DNA from: Spongiivirga sp046524175
Lineage (GTDB): Bacteria > Bacteroidota > Bacteroidia > Flavobacteriales > Flavobacteriaceae
Direction of reading: 5' to 3'
Assembly: GCF_046524175.1 (NCBI RefSeq)
Contig: NZ_JBEFZF010000008.1
Span: 1-64,000 of the forward strand
DNA length: 64,000 nucleotides
Shown here piece by piece: positions 43,616-53,741 of the stretch; position 1 is the first letter of the stretch, and every line of letters starts with the position of its first letter. A program made the position numbers and the translations under genes. Under the pieces are notes generated by a model. It worked only from the letters and a program-made list of their open reading frames with translations. It made no database searches and had not been told where the DNA came from.

Positions 43616-44287
43616 ATGATTTCAAACAACTTTTTATTTAGATTAATATTAGTTTTTTTACTTAGTATATTATCGTTCTCTCTTCCTGCCCAAAGTAAAG
43701 ATTCTCTGACTAGTGATACTCCTTTTAGAAAAGGTAGATGGCTTACGGGACTAGATGGCGTAATTAGTTCGTCTACTTCTGAAATTGCTGGTGTCGAAGG
43801 AAAAACTACTTCTAACCAATTTGGAATCAATATTTCTACAGGTAAGTTTGTAAAGGACAGACTACTATTAGGAGGCGCTTTTCAAGCTCAGAGGACTAGT
43901 GGTTCAGGTAACATCAATAGAGCTACGGAAACCCTTTTTATCGGACCAATGGGAAATTATTACTTGTCGAATAACTCAAAAGGCGCTCTTTTTTTACAAC
44001 TATCCGCTGGTTATGTACGGTATCTTGATGATACAACGGTAGCACAAGCAAATAGTAATGTTCAATTCGAAAGTGAAGGTAACGGTTTTGGAGCGATTGT
44101 AGGCGTTGGGTATAGCTATGTTATAAACAATAGGATAGCATTTGATTTAGCTTTCAACGTCAACTCTTTTTGGATAAATGTAGATACAGAGACTTCGGAT
44201 AATATGGTACTTAACGAAACAATAACCGTAAGCGATACACTGTTTTCATTTGGTTTTAATGTATTGCTTGATGATTTCTTTTTTTAA
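43616..44287 (+). CDS. Outer-membrane beta-barrel protein
   Basis: A 223-residue protein with a signal peptide (about 1-25, ending SLPAQ) and alternating beta strands that suggest a small porin-like or OmpW-like barrel; the last residues DDFFF fit an outer-membrane terminal Phe. I use the ATG at 43616, two codons after a TTG. A perfect -7 box TAAATTTG lies at 43592-43599, leaving a leader of roughly 12-17 bases. Its stop overlaps the next start (TAATGA). It has no known function; the partner is a BamA/TamA-like barrel. Confidence 0.8.
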   Translation: MISNNFLFRLILVFLLSILSFSLPAQSKDSLTSDTPFRKGRWLTGLDGVISSSTSEIAGVEGKTTSNQFGINISTGKFVKDRLLLGGAFQAQRTSGSGNINRATETLFIGPMGNYYLSNNSKGALFLQLSAGYVRYLDDTTVAQANSNVQFESEGNGFGAIVGVGYSYVINNRIAFDLAFNVNSFWINVDTETSDNMVLNETITVSDTLFSFGFNVLLDDFFF

Positions 44288-45402
44288 TGAAAAAATACCT
44301 CTATCTATTATTGTTATTTCATTTATCGCTTAATGCCCAACAAGAGCGAAACACCAGGGAAAACACCATAAAATCGGATACTATTAACACCAGTAAATCC
44401 ATCAAATTTATTGGTATTCCTATAGCTTTTTACACTCCAGAAACTGAATTTGCTTTTGGTGGTGGTGGACAGCTATTTTTATTAAACAAATCAAACCAAT
44501 ATAACGCTAGACCTTCAAATATTTTATTTAGTGGGATTTACACACTCAACGAACAGATCATGTTTGAGGTAAAGCCGCAAATTTATCTAGGTAGCGGTAA
44601 TTATTTTATTGATGCCTCTTACTTGTTAGAAATATATCCGAATCAATTTTGGGGAATTGGGGCAAAAACGCCCGATGAAAACCTTGAGATTTATAAACAG
44701 ACTACGCATGCCCTCCGATTAGCATTCCTAAAACGGTTACCGCCGGATCTTAATTTTGGGTTTGAATATACCTTCAAAAATCATGATATATCCGAGGTTG
44801 AGGAGGATGGTATTCTGGATTCTGGATCTGTTTTAGGGGGCGACCGAGCTGTAGTTTCTGCCTTAGGTGCTATTTTCAATTTAGATTCAAGAGATAACAC
44901 GGGTTCGCCAACATCAGGGCAATTTCTACAAGCTAAAGCTCAGTTTTCAACTAAATTATTAGGTGCTACCAGTGGTTTTAATAAATATGTAATAGACTTA
45001 AGAGCGTATAGTGTTGTCAATGAAAAAAGTACGCTTGCCACTCAAATTTACGCGGAGACTAATTATGGCGATATACCCTTTCAATCGCTTGCCAGTTATG
45101 GTGGTGGGACTAGAGCAAGAGGTTATTTCTTTGGACGTTTTATTGATAATCATATGTATGTAGTACAAGCTGAATATCGATATCGGTTTAAACCAAGATG
45201 GACAGCAGCCGCTTTTGGTCTTATCGGTGAAGTAGCAGAGCGTCCTGAAAAATTCTTCAACTCGGATACTTTTAAACCAAGTTTCGGTGCCGGTATTCGT
45301 TATAAAATATTTAAAGATCAAGACACTTATTTGCGTTTTGATATCGGTTCGGGTATCGATGGTAATAGTGGTATTTATTTTGGTGTAAATGAAGCTTTTT
45401 AA
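44287..45402 (+). CDS. BamA/TamA-type outer-membrane protein (D15 surface-antigen domain)
   Basis: A 371-residue protein with a signal peptide (about 1-18) and a C-terminal D15/Omp85 barrel (about 60-371). FNLDSRDNTGSPTSGQFLQA and SYGGGTRARGYFFGRFIDN are typical; the RGY-type element fits strand 6 of Omp85 barrels. There are no POTRA domains, so it is not BamA itself but a short Omp85-like exporter. It is translationally coupled to the small barrel gene before it and convergent with the lipoprotein at 45409. The secreted substrate is unknown. Confidence 0.82.
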   Translation: MKKYLYLLLLFHLSLNAQQERNTRENTIKSDTINTSKSIKFIGIPIAFYTPETEFAFGGGGQLFLLNKSNQYNARPSNILFSGIYTLNEQIMFEVKPQIYLGSGNYFIDASYLLEIYPNQFWGIGAKTPDENLEIYKQTTHALRLAFLKRLPPDLNFGFEYTFKNHDISEVEEDGILDSGSVLGGDRAVVSALGAIFNLDSRDNTGSPTSGQFLQAKAQFSTKLLGATSGFNKYVIDLRAYSVVNEKSTLATQIYAETNYGDIPFQSLASYGGGTRARGYFFGRFIDNHMYVVQAEYRYRFKPRWTAAAFGLIGEVAERPEKFFNSDTFKPSFGAGIRYKIFKDQDTYLRFDIGSGIDGNSGIYFGVNEAF

Positions 45403-45408
45403 TTCTTG

Positions 45409-46080
45409 TTATTTGCCAAATTCCTTCGCTACAATTTTCGAAAAACTGGTTCTTACTTGTTTTGCAGATTCAGGATCTGTAGCTTCCACCGATATGATAC
45501 GCACTAATCGATCTTTATCGGGCACGGTCAAGTCATAGGTAACTGCTTCTAAAATGTAGATTGTTGAGGACAACGGAACAACGAGTTCTTGATTCTCTTT
45601 ACTATTAAAACGACTTATATCCGGTAAACCATCAAAGTTGCTGTAATATGAAGTAAAACCAATTCCGTATTTACCATAATTTGGATCTGCAATATCTATT
45701 TTCGGAGTGGTATAGTTTTTTTCGAGTTTTTTAACCTCCTTTAATGAAGTAAGCATGATTGATTCAAATCCATCTTTTAAAAACCGTTGTACAATCTCAT
45801 TGACTTCCTCTTCGGTCCTATTTTTATTCTCCTTTAATTCAGGAAATGCAATATAAGATGCAACCGCATTTACTTCTTTTTGCTTTAGATTCAAAACCAT
45901 TTGATCTTCATACGATTTTCGAACCTCAGCATCTGAAGTTCGGGCCACCACCAGTAGCTTATCATTTTTTGTTTTCGCAAAATTTGCTGAGGACCAGGAA
46001 TCAGCAAGCTTTACTGCTGCACAATTGGTAAATAAAGTACTAGTTAACACTAAAATAGTAAGCTTCTGTATGTGTTTCAT
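45409..46080 (-). CDS. Secreted lipoprotein-like protein, paralog of the one at 56640
   Basis: A 223-residue protein with a signal peptide and lipobox (LFTNC, Cys20). The DUF4136-like middle is clear: LADSWSSANFAKTKNDKLLVVART, then SYEDQMVLNLKQKEVNAVAS, and a C-terminal YDLTVPDKDRLVRIISVEA. A protein with the same layout is encoded at 56640-57275, at the other end of the locus. The last gene of the RND cluster by direction, it follows the channel gene with a 6-bp gap. The role is unknown; an envelope location is inferred. Confidence 0.75.
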   Translation of the reverse strand: MKHIQKLTILVLTSTLFTNCAAVKLADSWSSANFAKTKNDKLLVVARTSDAEVRKSYEDQMVLNLKQKEVNAVASYIAFPELKENKNRTEEEVNEIVQRFLKDGFESIMLTSLKEVKKLEKNYTTPKIDIADPNYGKYGIGFTSYYSNFDGLPDISRFNSKENQELVVPLSSTIYILEAVTYDLTVPDKDRLVRIISVEATDPESAKQVRTSFSKIVAKEFGK

Positions 46081-46086
46081 TTAATA

Positions 46087-46755
46087 TTATTTGTTTCGAT
46101 GTCTTATATACTTTTCTAATACAACAGCAGTTATGATAACTAGATAAAACTGCCCCATTAATCCGATTAGAATTGCTGCTTTTTGCGCTAGTAATGTAAC
46201 GGGCAAAATATCACCATAACCAATAGTAAGTAATGTAATATAACTATAATACAACATTCGTTCAGTAAGTACTTCGGGCCCCATACCATTAATGTATAGG
46301 CCACTAAAAGAACCTGGATATGCCATTTCAATACTAAGCCCAATAAAAAAGCCGATTAATCCTAACGAAATGTAGCCGCTAATCAGACCAAAAATAATGT
46401 TTTTGTCTACAAAAGCTGACTCCCATACCTGTTTGATGATGGCAAATGCTACAGCAACATGAAAAACAAAAAATGTTGCCATCTGTATGGTATTCATCGT
46501 TACAGAATTAGTGCCTTGGATAGCTGTAATAACAGACAATGTGATTGCCAGAATCAATAGTATTGATAAAATTATTATTCTTTTGCGGTCACCATAAAAG
46601 AATAATAAGCCTGTAGTCAGATTAGCAATCAAAAGAACCGGCGATAAGATCTCTTCAAATACAAAAGATGGAACTATCAGAGATCCAAAGAGGATCGCCA
46701 CCTGACTAAAAAAGAAAATTTGAAAGCGATAAGAAAATAACTTTTCAAGCATCAT
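46087..46755 (-). CDS. Potassium-channel-like membrane protein
   Basis: A 222-residue protein with about six hydrophobic segments. The last two flank a pore loop with TLLTIGYGDILPV, whose TIGYGD is the K+ selectivity filter. There is no visible regulatory domain. Such channels usually conduct K+ as tetramers. It overlaps the RND permease stop by one base, so it is in the same operon. A role in ion balance during envelope stress is inference. Confidence 0.85.
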   Translation of the reverse strand: MMLEKLFSYRFQIFFFSQVAILFGSLIVPSFVFEEILSPVLLIANLTTGLLFFYGDRKRIIILSILLILAITLSVITAIQGTNSVTMNTIQMATFFVFHVAVAFAIIKQVWESAFVDKNIIFGLISGYISLGLIGFFIGLSIEMAYPGSFSGLYINGMGPEVLTERMLYYSYITLLTIGYGDILPVTLLAQKAAILIGLMGQFYLVIITAVVLEKYIRHRNK

Positions 46756-49700
46756 TAATCTAGCAGCTCATCATTAAATGCGTAGCCTTTATAGTTAACC
46801 TTATACAACACGCTATAAAAAGAAGGAATAAACAACAGGGTAATCACAGTCCCGAATAAAAGGCCGACCATGATAGTTACTGCCATAGGCTCCCACATCT
46901 CTCCACCTCCTAAATACAACGGAATCAAACCTAATACCGTCGTAAATGTCGCTAATAAAATGGGTCTAAAACGTTGTAAGCAGGCTGCTATAATAGCATC
47001 TTGAGGTTTGCGTTTTAGTTCATTTTCTTCTATTTCTATCCGATCAACCAAAACAATCGCATTATTAATAACGATCCCAGCTAAAGAAATCACCCCTAAA
47101 AAGGCCATAAAACCAAATGGCACATTAAAAATCAGGAGTCCCAACACCATTCCGATAATTCCCAACGGGATGGTACAAACAATCATTACCATTTTTCTAA
47201 AGGAATTAAATTGAATGATCAGAAGCATTACTATTATAAAAGCTGATAATGGTAAATAACTGGCCACAGCCCCCATGTTCTCAGCCGTACTCTCAGCATC
47301 TCCGCCCAATTTATACGTATAGCCAGCACCCCAAGTTTCAGCTTGCTCTTCTAACCAAGGTGTAATTTCGGCAGTAATGGCAGAAGCATTTCCCTCAGCA
47401 GTTAACTCACTAGACACATTTACAGTACGTGTTAAGTTCAAACGTTTAATACGAGTGTATTGCCATTGCGGTAAGATGGTTGCTACCTGAAGTAGTGGCA
47501 CACTTTTACCAGAATTCTGTGCATAAATATTTAAGGTTTCCAACGATGCTAAGGACTGTTGTTTATTCTGGTCACTTAACATTACAATAGGTATCGATTT
47601 ATCACCTTCACGATACTCACCGGTTCTAAAACCATCAAGCACCGTTTGCAGCGAAGTTGCGATATCTTGATTAGTAACCCCCGCTAATTGCGCCTTATTT
47701 TGATCAATATCAATGATGAATTTTTTCCCTTTTGGTCCCCAGTCATCCTTTATGTTTTTGGTACCCGAAATTCCAAAAAGTCTGGTTTTTATGGATTGAG
47801 AAATTTCAGCTAACTTATCCGGATCATCTCCTGAAACCTTAATTTCAATAGGTGTACCGCCTCCACCAGAACCTAAAAGGCCTACCTTAATATCGGCATT
47901 CGGAAAAGAACCAAAACAAAAGGAATCTAGCTTTCGTACCATCTCATTATTCACCAAAAAATTGGAGGTATTAATCAAGATATGAGCATAGTTAGAGTTC
48001 GCTTCGTCAGGATTATATCCTAGGTCATACGCAGATGGGCCTTCGCCAATATAAGCTGACCAATCAACAATACCATCAGTATTATTTTCAGAAACCTGAA
48101 GCTTAGTTTGCATAAACGACTCAATAGCAGCAACCATTTCTTGAGTACGCTCAATCTTTGTTCCCTCAGGAAGATTAATGTCTGCAGTAATCATATTGCG
48201 ATCACTATCCGGGAAGAAAACAAACGCCAAGAGTCCAAATCCCAGAATAGATAAAATAAACAGCCCAACAATACCAAAAAGCACTGTTCTTTTCCAGTTA
48301 AGAGCCACTAAGATTAAATCTTTATATTTTGCTTTTAACCCATTAATAAGGCGATCAAGAAAACTGGTTTTCCCTTCTTCCGGCTTTTTAACTTTTAAAA
48401 AGAAAACACAAAACAGGGTGATGATACTTAATGCTATTATCCATGAAGATAGAAGCGCTATTGTGATTACAACGAATATGGGGCCCATAATATCTCCCAT
48501 AACCGATTCGGCCATATAAAATGATAAGAACGCTGCTGACGTTGTCAATGTTGATATTAATAATGGAGTAAAAAGCTCTGAGCAAGAGTCGATAGCTGCT
48601 TGTTTGACATCGGCGCCATTTTCCATTTTCACCATGACCGATTCCGCCACCACAATTCCGTTATCCACCATCATACCTAAGGCCATTATCAATGCAGCTA
48701 AAGTAATCTGGTTAAGACCTACATCAATTAACCCCATTATAAATAGTGTAGTAATCGTCACTATTGGAATTAAACTTGCTATAACGAGTCCCGTCCTGAA
48801 ACCCAAGAAAATTAACATCACAGCAAGTACAATACCTATAGACTGTAAAAGATTGCCAATAAAATCACTAATTTTTAGTTCGATATAACTGTCTATAGAG
48901 GCTAATCTGTTCACCTCTAAACCAATTGGAAGTTTAGCACGCCACTCATCAAGAACAACATTAAGTTCTTCACCTAACTTGATAATATTAGCTCCTTTCT
49001 TTAAGGAAACATGAAGTGACAAGGCTTCTTTACCATTGATTCGCACAATTTGTGTAGGCGGATTGATATAGCCTTTTCGAACATTGGTGATATCTTTTAA
49101 AGGCACCACCTGCCCCCCTTCTCCAACGGGAATTAGCATTTCTTCAATATCCGTAACATTATCAAAATTTCCGGTTGGTTCTAAAATAATGCGTTCGTCT
49201 TCAACATTAATTTGACCACCAGAACTCAGGATATTCGTATTACTAATGAGCCCTTGTAACCTATTCGAGGTAAGCCCGTAACTTTTTAATTTTGTATTGT
49301 CAAATTCCACAAAGACCCGCTCTTCTTGATCTCCGTTAATTTCAACCTTTGCCGCATCTGGTAACTTAATCAAATCATCGCGCATATCATCGGCATAGTC
49401 CTTCATTTCTGCAAACGAAAAACCATCGCTTGTTATGCCAACAGCAATACCAAAAACTTCACCTATGCCATCATCTTTGAGCTGTGGCTGTACCCCATTT
49501 GGCAAGCCTTGAATGCTATTTAATTTGCGACGCAGCCTATCCCACACAGGCTGCAGGTCTTGTGGTTCTACTTGCATTACCAATTCTACCTGCACTACTG
49601 ATAATCCGGTTCTAGAGGTGCTAGTAACTTTCTTTAATTCAGGAAGCTCTTGAGCAACTTTCTCTATTTTATCGGTCACTAATTCTTCCACCCGTTCAGG

Positions 49701-49865
49701 GCTCGCTCCAGGAAACGAGGATACTACTGAGGCAACACGAATTGTATAGGGAGGCATGCTGTCACGAGATAGGCTTTGGTAGCCCACAAGGCCCATAAGC
49801 ATTACTACACCAAGTATACTTAGTACAACACGGTTATTGTTAATCGAAAACTTCGTAAGATTCAT
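46755..49865 (-). CDS. RND efflux permease (AcrB-like)
   Basis: A 1036-residue RND transporter of normal length, with 12 spans and two periplasmic loops. Motifs: VLSILGVVMLMGLVGYQSLS at the first span, ALGMMVDNGIVVAESVM in TM4 (Asp for proton transfer is in VDN; the second acid of AcrB is Asn here), and AFIIVMLLIIQFNSFRKMV. The family is the hydrophobe/amphiphile (HAE) type. With the adaptor and TolC genes upstream it forms a tripartite pump; the drug or lipid substrate is unknown. Confidence 0.93.
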   Translation of the reverse strand: MNLTKFSINNNRVVLSILGVVMLMGLVGYQSLSRDSMPPYTIRVASVVSSFPGASPERVEELVTDKIEKVAQELPELKKVTSTSRTGLSVVQVELVMQVEPQDLQPVWDRLRRKLNSIQGLPNGVQPQLKDDGIGEVFGIAVGITSDGFSFAEMKDYADDMRDDLIKLPDAAKVEINGDQEERVFVEFDNTKLKSYGLTSNRLQGLISNTNILSSGGQINVEDERIILEPTGNFDNVTDIEEMLIPVGEGGQVVPLKDITNVRKGYINPPTQIVRINGKEALSLHVSLKKGANIIKLGEELNVVLDEWRAKLPIGLEVNRLASIDSYIELKISDFIGNLLQSIGIVLAVMLIFLGFRTGLVIASLIPIVTITTLFIMGLIDVGLNQITLAALIMALGMMVDNGIVVAESVMVKMENGADVKQAAIDSCSELFTPLLISTLTTSAAFLSFYMAESVMGDIMGPIFVVITIALLSSWIIALSIITLFCVFFLKVKKPEEGKTSFLDRLINGLKAKYKDLILVALNWKRTVLFGIVGLFILSILGFGLLAFVFFPDSDRNMITADINLPEGTKIERTQEMVAAIESFMQTKLQVSENNTDGIVDWSAYIGEGPSAYDLGYNPDEANSNYAHILINTSNFLVNNEMVRKLDSFCFGSFPNADIKVGLLGSGGGGTPIEIKVSGDDPDKLAEISQSIKTRLFGISGTKNIKDDWGPKGKKFIIDIDQNKAQLAGVTNQDIATSLQTVLDGFRTGEYREGDKSIPIVMLSDQNKQQSLASLETLNIYAQNSGKSVPLLQVATILPQWQYTRIKRLNLTRTVNVSSELTAEGNASAITAEITPWLEEQAETWGAGYTYKLGGDAESTAENMGAVASYLPLSAFIIVMLLIIQFNSFRKMVMIVCTIPLGIIGMVLGLLIFNVPFGFMAFLGVISLAGIVINNAIVLVDRIEIEENELKRKPQDAIIAACLQRFRPILLATFTTVLGLIPLYLGGGEMWEPMAVTIMVGLLFGTVITLLFIPSFYSVLYKVNYKGYAFNDELLD

Positions 49866-49887
49866 AATTCTGCTTCTTTAGATTTGA

Positions 49888-50976
49888 TTATTGCAATCTT
49901 ACTTTTTGCCCATCTAAAAGAGTTTGTAGGCCTGCTGTGGCAATTTTCTCTCCTCCCTTAAGTCCTGTTTTTACCTTGAAGCCATTACTTGTTAGTTCAC
50001 CTACCTCAATTGTTTGTTTTTTAACCGTCCCCGTTTTGTTATCAGCAGATTCTATGAGGAAAACATAATTCCCGTTTCCATCTTCACCCACCGCTTTAAC
50101 CGGCACAACTAAAGCATTATCATTTGCTTCTTCATTACCTCCTAAGTTGAACGTAACATTCGCTGCCATTCCTGGCTTTATAGCAGAGTTGGCAGGATTG
50201 ATATCAATTTTTACCGGATAGGTAGACGAATTAGCATCGACCACCGGAGAGACTTCTAAAACGGAGCCTTTCAAATTTCCCTCGACAGCAGATACAGTTA
50301 AATCGACTTCCATACCCGTTTCAACTTTATTAATAACATTTTCCGGTAAACCCACCATTATATTAATTTGTTCACCGGCATTAAGAATGGCAATTACTTG
50401 TCCTGCACTTACATTGGCATTTAAAGTGCCAGGCTTGCTTGCAATCGTTCCATCTTTAGGGGCACGTATAAATCCGTAATTAATTTGTGATTGCTGAATA
50501 CTTTTATTCCGTTTTGCAGATTCATATTGATCTAAAGCAGTTTGATAATTATTTTTTGCTGTTTCGTAATCGCTTAATGACTGACTACCACTTTCGTATA
50601 GCGACTTGATACGATCTAAGGCCGATTTTGCCGTTTTCATGGCAGAATTGGCACTATTTAAAGCAGAAACCGATTGCTCATACGCCAAATTAGCCTGTAC
50701 ATTATCTAATTTAGCAATAAGGTCTCCCTTCTTTACTTTCTGCCCGACGGTTACATTAAGCTCTGTGATTATTCCATTGCTTCGAAAGCTTAGTTCAATT
50801 TCGTCTCCAGCTCTTGCAACCCCACTAAATGATCTAATTTTTTGAGCATCGGCCGTACCAACAACCTGGTAATTCACCGGGCGTAATACTTCTTCTTTCT
50901 TTTTTGTTTCTTCTTTACAAGAATGTAAAGTGAAAACTGTGAATAATAGGAATAATGGGTAACCTAAATATTTCAT
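49888..50976 (-). CDS. RND efflux periplasmic adaptor (membrane-fusion) lipoprotein
   Basis: A 362-residue adaptor with lipobox TLHSC (Cys20). It shows the HlyD/RND adaptor order: beta-barrel and lipoyl halves (FRSNGIITELNVTVGQKVKKG, GFIRAPKDGTIASKPG) around a helical hairpin (about 80-170), then C-terminal beta-barrel and membrane-proximal domains (VVPVKAVGEDGNGNYVF). It links the permease and the TolC protein. The gene lies 22 bp before the permease and 18 bp after the TolC gene. Confidence 0.92.
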   Translation of the reverse strand: MKYLGYPLFLLFTVFTLHSCKEETKKKEEVLRPVNYQVVGTADAQKIRSFSGVARAGDEIELSFRSNGIITELNVTVGQKVKKGDLIAKLDNVQANLAYEQSVSALNSANSAMKTAKSALDRIKSLYESGSQSLSDYETAKNNYQTALDQYESAKRNKSIQQSQINYGFIRAPKDGTIASKPGTLNANVSAGQVIAILNAGEQINIMVGLPENVINKVETGMEVDLTVSAVEGNLKGSVLEVSPVVDANSSTYPVKIDINPANSAIKPGMAANVTFNLGGNEEANDNALVVPVKAVGEDGNGNYVFLIESADNKTGTVKKQTIEVGELTSNGFKVKTGLKGGEKIATAGLQTLLDGQKVRLQ

Positions 50977-50994
50977 TTCCTGATATATTGATTG

Positions 50995-53337
50995 TTAGTT
51001 TCTACTTAAAATAAAGGTTCTTGCCCTTTGAATAAAATCTTGATTAGCATCATCAGAATTGATCAAAAAGAAATAACCTATGGCTCTTTCTAATTGCATT
51101 GAGGCTAATAAGTAATTATAGTTGGCTGTCGCACTTGCCAATTGCGATTGTAAATAATTGGTTTGGGCATCAATTAATTGAATTAACGGAACTGCCCCCT
51201 CACTATACGCAATCTGTGTTAAATCTAAACTCTCTTTGGCAGCTTCTTCTGCAATTTTTGAAATTTGAATGTTGGCAATTTCATTGGTCAAATCAAGTAC
51301 TAAGGCATTAATATTGGTTTCAATATTTAAATCAATATTACTTTTTTGAACATCAAGTTGGTCTTCTTGGATCTTAGCTGTTTGTTGGTTGATGTTTCTT
51401 TGGTTTTGATTAAAAATAGGAAGTGAAACATTCAAGCCTATGTTATAAGTACCATCAGGAGCAACAGGAAATCCAACAGGAGGAACAGCTCCCTTTCCTG
51501 ACTGAGAAATTGTCAAATTATACTGACCTTGTAATGCGACCGTAGGTACAAATCTTCCAGAAGAATTCAGTTTATAAGTACGCTGCACTGCTTTGAGATT
51601 GTAACCGATATTTTTTAATTCAGGAGCATTTTTTTTGGCTTCTTCAATGAGAAAATCTACCAAATTGGGTCGAAGCTTGGGATTATCTAAAATCTCTAGA
51701 AAATCCTGATAGCGATAATTAGAAAACAGGCCTTCAGAAATTACAGCATCCTGAATATCAATTTCTAAGTCTATGGGATTATTCATTAGCTGATTAATGG
51801 TAAAGAAGGCTTGATCTAATTGATTAGCGGCTTCAATAAGAGTTTGCATATTCTGCGCCATCTGACTTCGAAACCGAAGTACGTCGGACTTACCGGAAGC
51901 GCCAGATTGAAAATTCTGTTCAGAGATGGCCAAGTTCTTTTTAGTAACTTCTAGGTTTTGCGCTTGAATTTGAGCGTTCGTTTTTAAAATTAATGCATTA
52001 AAATAGGCCACGCTACCATTTAGTATAGCATCAAGTTCAGCAGCGTTATAGGTTTCTTGCTGTGCTTTTTGCAAGTTTTCTTGAATGGTAATTCCTGCAG
52101 CGGCACCTTCTGAATATATTAATTGTTGCAGACCTACACTTCCTGAAGTAGAAAACTCTGCATTAGTACCGTTAGAAATTTCGGCAACTCTTGGGTCTAA
52201 ATAGACACCAGATGCAGATGCAGAAATATCAGGAAGAAAGTTACTTTTAGCAGTTTGCACGTCCTGAGTACTTAGATCAATATTTTTACGTTCGGCTTCT
52301 AATCCTAAATTCTTGCCTATTACCCCATTCATTATATCTAAGAGTGAATAAGCGTCATTATCAATATAATTGCTTTCTCCTCCAATCATATCAATGTTTC
52401 CTAACATGCTATATCGCAACGGAAACTTGATTTTTTTGGCCGTATTGAAATTTAGCGACAATCTATTTTTATATTCTAAAAACATCGGTAATTCCGAAGG
52501 ATTGGTCCCATTGACTATCGACTCCACATTTAATGCAATACGCCTAAAAAGCTGATCAATATTAGTTTCAGGTTGGTTGGTAGCTAAAATTCCTTTTTCC
52601 ACATCTTGCATTCGGTTTGCAGAGAATGAGGGTAGTTGCTTTTCGTTTATGTCATCTACTAAGGTTTTAAAAGCGGTTTCTGACAAATCAAACCCACCCG
52701 CGAGGTAAATAGCGTCTGTACCCTCGATGAGATTAGAAACAGCACCGTCCTCAGGAATACTAATTAAAGTGTATGTCGATGTTTTATCTTTAAAATATGT
52801 ATCGAAAAGGTCTTTTATTGGTAGTGCAGTAGGTAAGTAAGCATCCACCAAAATGCCAATATTTTTATACTCGTAAATGTCGTTAAAGGCATCCAAATCC
52901 TTTTTATAAGAAAGTGGAGCAATGATGTAAGTTATATTGTTGATGCCTGATGTTTTTTGATCTTTTGGTAAGTCAATAAAATCATTATTGACCGACCCAA
53001 ACACAATTACCGGTTTTGCATAGCTTTTTTGCTGATACAAGGCAATATTATTAACCACACCAAAAGCCAAAATAATATCGACATCGCTCAACTCCATAGT
53101 CTGATAGTTTGACTTGGCTTTTTCTAAATCAAAATCATTCTGTACCGGATCGCGAAAAACTATGTTGGCATCTTGCCCAACAACCGCTTTAATTTCGTTT
53201 TGAAGTTTTTTAAGTAAAGGAGCATTTTCGACTGTCGTCTCATCCGCAAGAATACCAATAGTAACCGTTTTGGTTCGTTGGGCATAGACGGAAGCAATGG
53301 TGAATAATAATACAATTAGAATGGTTAGTTTTTTCAT
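50995..53337 (-). CDS. TolC-family protein fused to an ABC substrate-binding-like domain
   Basis: A 780-residue protein with a signal peptide (about 1-20). Residues about 24-310 form a Rossmann-like periplasmic-binding domain of the ABC_sub_bind kind (VTIGILADETTVENAPLL, IILAFGVVNNIALYQ, KPVIVFGSVNND, NIGILVDAYLPTALP). Residues about 350-780 form an outer-membrane efflux protein: QDVQTAKSNFLPDISASASG, the paired OEP helices and the ends TQIAYSEGAVPLIQLIDAQT. The fusion is unusual. I take the ATG at 53337, 13 codons inside the longest frame, because it begins the signal peptide. Confidence 0.85.
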   Translation of the reverse strand: MKKLTILIVLLFTIASVYAQRTKTVTIGILADETTVENAPLLKKLQNEIKAVVGQDANIVFRDPVQNDFDLEKAKSNYQTMELSDVDIILAFGVVNNIALYQQKSYAKPVIVFGSVNNDFIDLPKDQKTSGINNITYIIAPLSYKKDLDAFNDIYEYKNIGILVDAYLPTALPIKDLFDTYFKDKTSTYTLISIPEDGAVSNLIEGTDAIYLAGGFDLSETAFKTLVDDINEKQLPSFSANRMQDVEKGILATNQPETNIDQLFRRIALNVESIVNGTNPSELPMFLEYKNRLSLNFNTAKKIKFPLRYSMLGNIDMIGGESNYIDNDAYSLLDIMNGVIGKNLGLEAERKNIDLSTQDVQTAKSNFLPDISASASGVYLDPRVAEISNGTNAEFSTSGSVGLQQLIYSEGAAAGITIQENLQKAQQETYNAAELDAILNGSVAYFNALILKTNAQIQAQNLEVTKKNLAISEQNFQSGASGKSDVLRFRSQMAQNMQTLIEAANQLDQAFFTINQLMNNPIDLEIDIQDAVISEGLFSNYRYQDFLEILDNPKLRPNLVDFLIEEAKKNAPELKNIGYNLKAVQRTYKLNSSGRFVPTVALQGQYNLTISQSGKGAVPPVGFPVAPDGTYNIGLNVSLPIFNQNQRNINQQTAKIQEDQLDVQKSNIDLNIETNINALVLDLTNEIANIQISKIAEEAAKESLDLTQIAYSEGAVPLIQLIDAQTNYLQSQLASATANYNYLLASMQLERAIGYFFLINSDDANQDFIQRARTFILSRN

Positions 53338-53342
53338 TAATG

Positions 53343-53741
53343 TTATTGTTGGTATAGCCTGTCGGAAACAGACCAAGTCAATATTTTGTATTTTCTAAAA
53401 TGAATTTTAAATTGATCTTCATTGAGCAAAAGTTTTACTTTACTATTCTGTTCTCTAACCAATTGTTTAAATGCTTGAAGTACTTGAGCTTTACTGAATG
53501 TTTTTTTGTAACCTAGTGCACTCATTTTTTCACCATAATCATTTAAAATTTGCTGATACTTATGGTTTGTTTCAGCATTTAAATTCATTTCTGCATCTAA
53601 TTCAGAGAACCACTTTTCTATATAAGCTTCCTCGTCTTTGGCGAAAACACGATGCGTTTCAATAGCACTAGCATTAGAATTTTTCGATTGGGCATGAACA
53701 CCTCCTATCATTAAAAAAAGAAATACCGCTACATATTTCAT
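53343..53741 (-). CDS. Small secreted protein, related to the next gene
   Basis: A 132-residue protein with a signal peptide (about 1-17, ending VHAQ). The mature part is helical and charged, with NHKYQQILNDYGEKMSALGY and the end LLNEDQFKIHFRKY. The same kind of segment, MLTNEQYKIHEKSIQ, ends the protein at 53742. The pattern resembles Spy/CpxP-like LTxxQ stress chaperones, but the match is weak. It directly precedes the TolC gene (5 bp). Confidence 0.6.
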   Translation of the reverse strand: MKYVAVFLFLMIGGVHAQSKNSNASAIETHRVFAKDEEAYIEKWFSELDAEMNLNAETNHKYQQILNDYGEKMSALGYKKTFSKAQVLQAFKQLVREQNSKVKLLLNEDQFKIHFRKYKILTWSVSDRLYQQ

